A stretch of 64,000 nt of DNA from Marinobacterium nitratireducens (GTDB taxonomy: Bacteria; Pseudomonadota; Gammaproteobacteria; Pseudomonadales; Balneatricaceae): NCBI RefSeq assembly GCF_014645375.1, contig NZ_BMLT01000004.1, positions 248,001 to 312,000 of the forward strand, given 5' to 3'. The position numbers and the translations under genes are program-made. This document shows positions 58,134-64,000 of this stretch, in pieces (the stretch's first letter is position 1; every line of letters starts with the position of its first letter). The notes below the pieces were generated by a model. It had not been told where the DNA came from. It saw only the letters and a list, made by a program, of their open reading frames with translations, and made no database searches.

Positions 58134-58205
58134 GTAGGATAGGTGGAGCCGCCACTGCCACATTCTTTCCGGGTGGCACCGGATTTATGGCGGCGTAACC
58201 CATCA
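58134..58205 (-). repeat. Dispersed intergenic element, inverted copy
   Basis: Reverse orientation of the element at 58319-58390: begins GTAGGATAGGTGGAGCCGCC and ends GGCGGCGTAACCCATCA. 72 bases. Confidence 0.8.
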
Positions 58206-58318
58206 CAGTTCCTGCGGGCGCCTTGAATGCGGCCGGTGCGGATACATCCGGGCAATTCCTATTTAAGAACTGTGCTGCCCTTGATGGTGTGATGAGGTAC
58301 CGCGGACGCCGAAGCTTT

Positions 58319-58390
58319 TGATGGGTTACGCCGCCCCAGACTTCGTGCTATCGGACAAGACCGCCGCGATGGCGGCTCCACCCATCCTAC
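58319..58390 (+). repeat. Dispersed intergenic element, direct copy
   Basis: TGATGGGTTACGCCGCC ... GGCGGCTCCACCCATCCTAC, 72 bases. Together with the inverted copy at 58134 it forms a head-to-head pair separated by 113 bases, an arrangement like paired REP elements. The gap 58064-58405 holds no gene. Confidence 0.8.
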
Positions 58391-58405
58391 CGCTGTTGAC
58401 TGCTC

Positions 58406-58612
58406 TCAGTGCCAGTTGCCCTCGTCGAGCACGCAGAAAGACAGGCAGGTGCTGAACAGCGCCACCGCCATCATCAGCGGCGGCTGCGCCAGCCAGAGCA
58501 TGAACAGACCGGACAGTATCCAGATATCCCGAACCAGCGCCCGGCGCGATCGTACCTGCCAATCACCGAGCCCCAACCATAGCAGCAAGAACCTGAGCAG
58601 ACCTGGAAGCAT
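58406..58612 (-). CDS. Small hydrophobic protein of unknown function
   Basis: 68 residues from the ATG at 58610-58612, with AGGAG eight bases upstream; a longer frame is not supported. It has one amphipathic start (MLPGLLRFLLLWLGLGDW) and one or two membrane helices (ILSGLFMLWLAQPPLMMAVA and LFSTCLSFCVLDE). No family recognised. It is downstream of the AcoX-type kinase gene on the same strand. Confidence 0.6.
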   Translation of the reverse strand: MLPGLLRFLLLWLGLGDWQVRSRRALVRDIWILSGLFMLWLAQPPLMMAVALFSTCLSFCVLDEGNWH

Positions 58613-58737
58613 GGACCTCTCCTGAGCCACCCCGCCTGACAGAACACGCCCGAATGCGAACCGGCCCGGCCCTGCGCCCGCCAGCCCCTGAGGTCGACGG
58701 TAGAAGCGCACGGCTTTCTGACAGATTAGAAGCTGCG

Positions 58738-59850
58738 TCAGATATCCGCCACCCGATACAACACCGCATCGTGGTATCCGGTGGTGACACGAATCACCCC
58801 GGCCAGCGAGCGATCGAGCTCCGGGTCGCCGCTATCCACGATCAGCGGCCGGCCTTCCAGCTCCTTGAGCTTGGTCTTGGTCGCCAGTACCCGAATATGC
58901 TCCCGCCCGATACGCCGCAGCAGCTCTGCAGACAGCTGCTGATTGCCGCGGCCGATGATATGGCCCTGCCCGCCGATCACCGTGATCACCAGGCGCACCT
59001 CCCTGTCCTGCGTCAGCTCCAGCAACTGCGCCGCGGTGCAGTCACTGGCGACAAGCCGGCCGTCCTCCACCAGATCGACCCCGAGCAGGGTATTGGCCAG
59101 CCGCAGCTCGTCCATCACCGCCTGCACCGTCGTGCCGGATCCCATGATGTAGCACACGCCGGGCTCCATGGCCTCGACCACGTCGGCGGCGATGTCGGCC
59201 TGCACCAGCTCCTCGGATTCGCGCGCGCCATTCTTGACGTGCTGCAGGTAGCGATGCTCCTGGGGCACCAGCAGTTCGCCGTAGTAGCGCGCACGCACGC
59301 GCCCCTGACGGAACTGCTCCTCGTCGATATCGCGCACTTCCTGATCGCCCAGCGTCACCAGCTCGCCGCGTATCAGCATCGCGACGATCTCGCCGGCGGC
59401 GCGGGGCGTTACCGCATAGACTCCGGAGTGGATCTTGACACCGGCGGGAACGCCCAGCACCGGCATCCGGTCCGACAGCACATTGCAGATATTGCGCGCG
59501 GTTCCGTCCCCGCCGGCGAACAGCAGAAGGTCGACACCGGCATCGGCCAGCGCATGGGCGGCGCGCTCGGTATCCTCGGGCCCGGTGTGACCGGAGTCGA
59601 TCGCTCCCAGCACCCTGGGCTCGAAACCCGCCTCGCGCGCGACCTGCTCGCCCATCTCCCCCGGCCAGGTCAGAATCTCCACCGGCAGCCCGCGCAGCAC
59701 TTCCAGTGCCTGCAGCGTGCGCTCTCCGGCGCGCGGCCTGGCACCCAGCTCCAGAGCCCGCCGGGTGGTCTCGGCGCCATCGCTTCCCTTGAGCGCGACA
59801 GAGCCACCGAGGCCCGCCAGAGGGTTGACTATCAGTCCGAGTCTGAACAT
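58738..59850 (-). CDS. AcoX-type ATP-NAD kinase family protein
   Basis: 370 residues from the ATG at 59848-59850 (AGGAA upstream at proper spacing; the GTG six bases earlier is too close). It starts GLIVNPLAGLGG and contains AGGDGTARN (112-120), the nucleotide loop of the NAD/diacylglycerol kinase superfamily. The sequence DSGHTGPEDTE and VLGVPAGVKIHSGVYAV are typical of the COG3199 'predicted inorganic polyphosphate/ATP-NAD kinase' group, which is distinct from NadK at 38685. The physiological substrate is not established. Confidence 0.82.
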   Translation of the reverse strand: MFRLGLIVNPLAGLGGSVALKGSDGAETTRRALELGARPRAGERTLQALEVLRGLPVEILTWPGEMGEQVAREAGFEPRVLGAIDSGHTGPEDTERAAHALADAGVDLLLFAGGDGTARNICNVLSDRMPVLGVPAGVKIHSGVYAVTPRAAGEIVAMLIRGELVTLGDQEVRDIDEEQFRQGRVRARYYGELLVPQEHRYLQHVKNGARESEELVQADIAADVVEAMEPGVCYIMGSGTTVQAVMDELRLANTLLGVDLVEDGRLVASDCTAAQLLELTQDREVRLVITVIGGQGHIIGRGNQQLSAELLRRIGREHIRVLATKTKLKELEGRPLIVDSGDPELDRSLAGVIRVTTGYHDAVLYRVADI

Positions 59851-59859
59851 GGACACTTC

Positions 59860-60567
59860 CTATATCTCGTCAATGTAGCCGGCTTCGGCCAGAAAGCGCT
59901 GGTAAACGAAGGCCGCCAGCATCAGCCGCGCCTCTTCCTCGAGCTCCTGGAACTCGACGCCATAGCGATAGCGCAGCATCTCCGGCGCCCCCTCCTGCTG
60001 CTGGCTGCGTATGATCGCGGGCGCCAGCAGCACCTGATCGATGCCGGCGACCCAGAGCCTCAGCGTCAGATAAACCGGATCCCCGCTCATCCCCACCGGT
60101 TGCGAGGTTTCGACACAGGCGCCACCGAGACTGATGTCTCTGCAGATGGCGGCACAGGGCAGGCTGGCACCACCGAGGTACTCGTCTTCCTGCCGGTCGA
60201 CGGCCACCTTGAGCCGCACCGGCACCCGCGTACTGGCCCGGATACGCTTGACCTCGAGCGCGCGCGGATACTCCAGATGCCAGTAGCCGTATGGCGCTGA
60301 CGCCGCCGACAGCAGTCGCGTGGTAAAGGCGCAGATATGATTGCCGGCCATCAGTCGCACCGTCAACGTGGCGCCCTCGCCGATCCGCGCCGCCTGAGAG
60401 CCGGCCCGGGGCGCGCTGATCAGTAAGCTGGCGCCGTCGCGGTAGCCGATCAGTTCCGCCGTGAAACGACTGCGCGGGCTACGGCACTCGACGCGCAGGC
60501 GCTCGCCGGGGCGCGGCTGCAGATCAGCAAGTCCGGGCGTTTCGCCCTGTTGCAGGAGTTTCGGCAT
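59860..60567 (-). CDS. YcgR-like PilZ-domain protein (c-di-GMP receptor)
   Basis: 235 residues from the ATG at 60565-60567. An N-terminal YcgR_2-type beta domain (residues 1-105) is followed by a PilZ domain with the c-di-GMP contacts RASTR (RxxxR, 110-114) and DISLGG (144-149). Such proteins slow flagella or modulate other machinery when c-di-GMP is bound. No flagellar genes are nearby. It starts 34 bases after the pdxB stop and is probably cotranscribed with it; no strong ribosome site is seen. Confidence 0.85.
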   Translation of the reverse strand: MPKLLQQGETPGLADLQPRPGERLRVECRSPRSRFTAELIGYRDGASLLISAPRAGSQAARIGEGATLTVRLMAGNHICAFTTRLLSAASAPYGYWHLEYPRALEVKRIRASTRVPVRLKVAVDRQEDEYLGGASLPCAAICRDISLGGACVETSQPVGMSGDPVYLTLRLWVAGIDQVLLAPAIIRSQQQEGAPEMLRYRYGVEFQELEEEARLMLAAFVYQRFLAEAGYIDEI

Positions 60568-60601
60568 CGATACACAGGTGGCTGTTGGCAAACCCGGTAG
60601 C

Positions 60602-61750
60602 TTACGCCAATTCGACACTGAAACCGAGTGCGGCCAGCTCCCGGGCCCGGGATTCATCCAGATCACCGCGCACTTTCAACGTGGCGAACTCCCGCCGCAC
60701 CGGATAGTTCTTGCGCAGCCGGTCGAAAGCCTGGCCCCGCTCCGCTTCCGGCAGCCCCAGCGTCGCCCGCAGCTCCCGGTCATCCCGAAAGGGGTCGTAA
60801 AGCAGACGCATCAGCTCGAGCGGCTCCACCTGCGCCGAGACATCGACCATACGGATCGTCGCCTCGGGCACGCAGGACTCGAAGGCAACGGCGTCACCGA
60901 TACCGAACAGACGCCGGACCGCCTGATACAGCATGTAGGTGCCGCGAATCTTGCCATCGAGGCTGTACCCGGCGATATGCGGCGAGCAGAAACGAACCCG
61001 CTGTGCCAGCTCTGGGTCGACGACCGGCTCGTGCTCCCACACGTCCAGCACCAGCGTCAGGTCCTGCCGACGGCGCGCAACATCGAGCAGCGCCCGGTTA
61101 TCGATCGCCCCGCCGCGACCGGCATTGAGCAATATCGCGCCGCGCTTCAGCTGCGCCAGTTGCAAGGATCCCAGCAGATGACGGGTCGGGTAAGGGCCGT
61201 CGCTGATCAGCGGCGTGTGCATCGAAACGATGTCGGCCTGCGACAGCAGTTCGTCGAGGGTAACGAAACCCTCCGGCGACGCAGCGGCACGCGGCGGATC
61301 GTTCAGCAACAGCCGCACGCCAAGCCGCTCCAGCCGTTGCTGCAAACGCCCACCGACATTGCCGACACCGATGATGCCCAGGGTCTTGTCCCGCAGCGAA
61401 AATCCCTGCTCGGACGCAAGCTGATAGAGCACCGTCAGCACGAACTCGACTACCGCATCGGCATTGCAGCCCGGCGCGCTGCTGAAGGCGATGCCGCGTC
61501 CGGCGAGATAGTCCAGATCGACATGGTCGGTACCGATGGTTGCGGTACCAACGAAGCGCACCCGGGAGCCCTCCAGCAGTGCGCGATCGACCCGGGTAAT
61601 GGAACGCACCAGCAACAGATCGGCATCGACTAGGGCATCCGGGCTCATATCACGCCCCGGGAGCCTGCGGATGCTTCCCAGCGGACCGAACAGCGCCTCC
61701 AGTTGCGGTATGTTCTCGTCCGCCACTATATTCAGGGTCCTGTGCTTCAA
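60602..61750 (-). CDS. pdxB: Erythronate-4-phosphate dehydrogenase
   Basis: 382 residues; second step of the deoxyxylulose-independent pyridoxal phosphate pathway. D-isomer 2-hydroxyacid dehydrogenase fold: ADENIPQLEALFG start, GTATIGTDHVDL, the NAD motif GIIGVGNVGGRLQQRL, the catalytic Arg region (LLNAGRGGAIDN), and the His in FCSPHIAGYSLDGK. The extra C-terminal dimerisation domain (about residues 290-382) distinguishes PdxB from relatives. Usual length is 380. Confidence 0.95.
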   Translation of the reverse strand: MKHRTLNIVADENIPQLEALFGPLGSIRRLPGRDMSPDALVDADLLLVRSITRVDRALLEGSRVRFVGTATIGTDHVDLDYLAGRGIAFSSAPGCNADAVVEFVLTVLYQLASEQGFSLRDKTLGIIGVGNVGGRLQQRLERLGVRLLLNDPPRAAASPEGFVTLDELLSQADIVSMHTPLISDGPYPTRHLLGSLQLAQLKRGAILLNAGRGGAIDNRALLDVARRRQDLTLVLDVWEHEPVVDPELAQRVRFCSPHIAGYSLDGKIRGTYMLYQAVRRLFGIGDAVAFESCVPEATIRMVDVSAQVEPLELMRLLYDPFRDDRELRATLGLPEAERGQAFDRLRKNYPVRREFATLKVRGDLDESRARELAALGFSVELA

Positions 61751-61909
61751 ACTGGCCTCCGGGGCTTTACAATTGCGGGGGTTTCGGGCTCAATGCGCCG
61801 TTACGCCCGCCGGAAATCCGCGAAATTCGCCGGCAGGATACGCGACATACGGCAAACAGGCCGCAAACGAACACTATTCTCCCCCCGATAGAGTTAGGGT
61901 AAAAGCCCC

Positions 61910-62158
61910 TTGATAGTACGCTGGCGCAAAGATCAGGAATACTTCATCGTCCGTCTGTATCAGGACCTTGTGGGTGACTGGATACTGAGCCAGAGCTGGG
62001 GCGACTGCCTGAGCGACGAATCCGGCATCAGCCATACCGTACTGCCGTCCTATCAGGAAGCGCGGCGCCTGCTGCGCACCATCGCCCGCGAACAGCGCCT
62101 GCGCGGCTACCGCCACGAAGACCGCAGCGAGGTGCAGCTGGGATTCGATTTCGGCTGA
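61910..62158 (+). CDS. Small WGR-like domain protein
   Basis: 82 residues, TTG start at 61910. RWRKDQEYFIVRLYQDLVGD then WILSQSWGDCLSDESG fits the WGR pattern (beta strands with a Trp-Gly turn, here SWG), with a helix EARRLLRTIAREQRLRGY after it. WGR domains occur in PARP-like proteins and in small free-standing bacterial proteins of unknown role. No other domain is present. Confidence 0.65.
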   Translation: MIVRWRKDQEYFIVRLYQDLVGDWILSQSWGDCLSDESGISHTVLPSYQEARRLLRTIAREQRLRGYRHEDRSEVQLGFDFG

Positions 62159-62219
62159 AATTCGCAGGGCGCTGTATTCAGAAAGGGTCATCGCACCCGG
62201 GTCAAACAAGGTGGATGGG

Positions 62220-62245
62220 AAAAATCCGGCCCCGAAAGGGGCCGG
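62220..62245 (-). terminator. Rho-independent terminator of the putative small RNA
   Basis: CCGGCCCC (62226-62233), loop GAAA, GGGGCCGG (62238-62245), with five T after it on the minus strand (complement of 62220-62224). Its T-run shows it ends leftward transcription, although no leftward protein gene precedes it. Confidence 0.8.
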
Positions 62246-62378
62246 CCTGCACACTGCAAGGTGATAAGAGCCTAAAGCTTGCAAAATGAGGTGAGGCCCG
62301 CCCCGCCAAAGGCGGGCCCCGTTGCCCGGCAGCGCGTCTGTTAGGTGAGGTCCGAACGCCGCCGGTCACTTACGAGCG
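62220..62378 (-). ncRNA. Candidate Fur-repressed small RNA
   Basis: About 159 bases between a sigma-70 promoter that overlaps a Fur-like box and a strong terminator, with no plausible open frame. The RNA carries CCUCACCU (complement of 62343-62350), CCUCACCU (62289-62296) and UCACCU (62259-62264), all complementary to Shine-Dalgarno sequences, plus a GC-rich hairpin in the middle (62295-62318). This layout is that of iron-responsive small RNAs of the PrrF/RyhB kind, but I see no sequence match to either. Expression, exact ends and function are inferred. Confidence 0.6.
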
Positions 62379-62384
62379 GGATCC

Positions 62385-62413
62385 ATACTATTACCATTGA
62401 TAATCATTCGCAA
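62385..62413 (-). promoter_or_regulatory. Promoter with overlapping Fur box
   Basis: Minus strand -35 TTGCGA (complement of 62408-62413), 17-base spacer, -10 TAGTAT (complement of 62385-62390). Between them lies a Fur-like box, 62393-62411, matching 13 of 19 consensus positions including the 11-base core TGATAATCATT. Fur bound here would block RNA polymerase. Confidence 0.65.
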
Positions 62414-62724
62414 TAGCGTTTGCATATAAATTCCGTGTTTTTTTAACAAGCCGGTGGCACTGCGGGCCGGCTTCGGGACATTCCGAACCCAGGCAGCAGC
62501 ACCCAAGGACCAGCAAAACCGGCACCTGCCTCGCGTGCCTTGTGCCCGGCGCCGGAATTTGCCAATTTTTTGAGCAACAGATCCTTTATTCCACGCTACC
62601 AGTTGCACTACAATCAGCACACAATCCGGGGCGGAGGAACCGAGCGTCAAGCAGCTCTTCAGCAGAGTCCTTCCCCTGCCCCAGCCCGAACCCTACACCG
62701 CGCCCGAGAGGCGCGTTATTTTTT
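62414..62724. other. speD upstream region
   Basis: About 310 bases between the putative small-RNA promoter and the speD ribosome site. It has a GC hairpin (GCCGG/CCGGC near 62450-62472). The in-frame upward extension of speD through this region has no homology and is not coding in my view. Confidence 0.4.
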
Positions 62725-62737
62725 GGAGGTCCCGCCG

Positions 62738-63556
62738 TTGACACCCAGTGGCAAAATCAAACTGCAGGGTTTTAACAACCTCACCAAGAGCCTGAGCTTC
62801 TGCATCTACGATATCTGCTACACCCGTACGCCGGAGCAGAAGGCCGAATACATCGAGTATATCGACGAGCAGTACAACGCCGACCGTCTGACGGAAATCC
62901 TGACCGAGGTCTGCGAGATCATCGGCGCCAACGTGCTGAACATCGCCCGTCAGGACTACGAGCCCCAGGGGGCGAGCGTTACCATTCTGGTTTCCGAAGA
63001 GCCGCTTAAAGATTCCCAGATGGTGGACAAATCGGAGAAGCCGGGACCGCTGCAGCCGGACTACGTGGTCGCTCACCTCGACAAGAGCCACATCTGCGTG
63101 CATACCTATCCGGAGAGCCATCCGGACAACGGCATCTGCACCTTCCGGGCAGATATCGAGGTTTCCACCTGTGGCGTCATTTCACCGCTGAAAGCGCTGA
63201 ACTACCTGATTCACAAGCTCGAGTCGGACATCGTCACCATCGACTACCGGGTACGCGGATTCACCCGCGATGTGCACGGCGTCAAGCACTATATCGACCA
63301 CGATATCCACTCGATCCAGAACTTCATCAGCCAGGATATTCGTGACCAGTACCAGATGCTGGACGTCAACGTCTATCAGGAAAACATCTTCCACACCAAG
63401 ATGATGCTGAACGACTTCGACCTGAACCAGTACCTGTTCGGCACCACCACCCGGGACCTGAGCGAAGACGAGATCAACCACATTACCGAGAACCTGTTCC
63501 GGGAAATGCGCGAGATCTTCTACGCCCGCAACCTGCCGGAAATGTCATCCGAATAA
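62738..63556 (+). CDS. speD: S-adenosylmethionine decarboxylase proenzyme
   Basis: 272 residues from a TTG at 62738-62740, preceded by a perfect GGAGGT seven bases upstream. Homology to E. coli SpeD begins at [20 protein letters not shown], so no upstream ATG is credible. It makes decarboxylated AdoMet for spermidine synthesis. The proenzyme self-cleaves before Ser117 in [12 protein letters not shown] to form the pyruvoyl cofactor. No speE follows; dgkA converges on it. Confidence 0.95.
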   Translation: MTPSGKIKLQGFNNLTKSLSFCIYDICYTRTPEQKAEYIEYIDEQYNADRLTEILTEVCEIIGANVLNIARQDYEPQGASVTILVSEEPLKDSQMVDKSEKPGPLQPDYVVAHLDKSHICVHTYPESHPDNGICTFRADIEVSTCGVISPLKALNYLIHKLESDIVTIDYRVRGFTRDVHGVKHYIDHDIHSIQNFISQDIRDQYQMLDVNVYQENIFHTKMMLNDFDLNQYLFGTTTRDLSEDEINHITENLFREMREIFYARNLPEMSSE

Positions 63557-63574
63557 GCGCCCGGGCAAGATGAG

Positions 63575-63599
63575 AAAAGGCGCCTGCGGGCGCCTTTTT
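63575..63599. terminator. Bidirectional terminator between speD and dgkA
   Basis: AAAAGGCGCC (63575-63584), loop TGCG, GGCGCCTTTTT (to 63599): T-runs on both strands, serving both convergent genes. Confidence 0.85.
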
Positions 63600-63609
63600 C
63601 AATGGTTTC

Positions 63610-63987
63610 TCAGAGTGCCGCGAGCCGCTCCCAGAGCGCCGCCCCCCAGACCAGGGCGGCGATCATCAGGGTGACGAAGACCGCCGCCGAGCCCAGGTCC
63701 TTGGCCCGGCCGGCCAGCTCGTTGAACTCCAGTCCGGCCCGATCGACCACCGCCTCGATCGCCGAGTTGATCAGCTCCGCCATCAGCACCAGCAGGCAGC
63801 TGACGAGCAACAGCGCCAGCTTGAACACCGAGTCTGCAAGCCAGAACGAGAACGGCAGCATCAGCAGCACCGCGTAAAGCTCGTATCGAAAGGCAGGCTC
63901 GTGAACGAAAGCCGCGCGCATTCCCTTGAACGAGTAACAGGTCGCATAGTAGAAGCGCGCCGGCCCCGTCACTTTGTCATTCGGCAT
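63610..63987 (-). CDS. dgkA: Diacylglycerol kinase
   Basis: 125 residues with an N-terminal amphipathic helix and three membrane helices. It recycles diacylglycerol to phosphatidate in the inner membrane. The active-site stretch ELINSAIEAVVDR is intact, with the second Glu and Asn pair in FRYELYAVL. The start ATG (63985-63987) has GGAGAGG directly upstream. Length is typical (about 120). Confidence 0.95.
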   Translation of the reverse strand: MPNDKVTGPARFYYATCYSFKGMRAAFVHEPAFRYELYAVLLMLPFSFWLADSVFKLALLLVSCLLVLMAELINSAIEAVVDRAGLEFNELAGRAKDLGSAAVFVTLMIAALVWGAALWERLAAL

Positions 63988-64000
63988 TATCCTCTCCAGG

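Noticed and set aside
62358-62383. Tiny frame MDPARK followed by stop at the start of the putative sRNA
   Set aside because: The ATG lies within or next to the -10 box, so it would not be in the transcript.
62540-62737. Upstream in-frame extension of speD from 62540
   Set aside because: No homology, no ribosome site, and it runs through repeat-like GC hairpins; the TTG at 62738 has a perfect site and matches the family N-terminus.

Overview
The window is a high-G+C chromosomal segment of a gammaproteobacterium. Gene order points to the Pseudomonas/Oceanospirillales side of the class: sucA-sucB-lpd-sucC-sucD in one run, sdhC-D-A-B divergent from gltA, then rlmL / rmf / pyrD / a DUF2835 gene / a 180-kDa-type NAD-glutamate dehydrogenase, and a DUF1315-DUF2797-pepN block. 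The species cannot be fixed from this sequence alone. There is no prophage, insertion sequence, plasmid-type gene or CRISPR array. Most of the window is ordinary core genome.

Layout. 1-164: fragment of a P-loop kinase-like gene. 1149-14511: the TCA-cycle block (suc genes with lpd, sdhCDAB, gltA), in which the sdh operon and gltA diverge from a shared promoter region. 14872-25512: an ammonium channel, the fused 23S rRNA methyltransferase RlmKL, the ribosome hibernation factor RMF, PyrD, a DUF2835 protein and the giant glutamate dehydrogenase. 25783-32879: a BatD-like protein and a voltage-gated-type potassium channel, a sugar-epimerase-like protein, riboflavin synthase, a hemerythrin with a textbook ANR/FNR promoter, and an AlbA_2 (schlafen-type) / HAD phosphatase / small membrane protein group. 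32991-39566: pepN, DUF2797, DUF1315, rhomboid protease, metallophosphoesterase and nadK, all leftward. 39627-41360: a PLP-dependent desulfhydrase/deaminase-like enzyme and a YbaK-type tRNA deacylase.

41361-43100 is a leftward tRNA array from one strong promoter: four identical tRNA-Asp(GTC) and three identical tRNA-Val(TAC) genes, separated by spacers built from pieces of tRNA-Asp and from hairpin repeats. 43276-48895 holds syd, a YajG-like lipoprotein, a divergent Tag-family glycosylase, alaA and a large MscS-type channel. 49070-55210 is a tightly packed, mostly overlapping six-gene cluster of four glycosyltransferases, a cytoplasmic NodB-type deacetylase and a histidine phosphatase; I do not recognise its product. 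55258-63987 carries a small unknown protein, a DEDDh exonuclease, a methyltransferase, htpX, an AcoX-type kinase, a PilZ protein, pdxB, a WGR-like protein, speD and dgkA.

The most interesting signals are non-coding: (1) a probable Fur-repressed small RNA at about 62220-62378 (minus strand) with three UCACCU anti-Shine-Dalgarno-like motifs and its own terminator; (2) the tRNA-Asp-derived spacer repeats of the tRNA array; (3) a family of two-tier hairpin repeats scattered in the intergenic regions. Among coding regions the six-gene glycan cluster is the best candidate for an undescribed pathway. All functional calls rest on reading the protein sequences; no database search was run.
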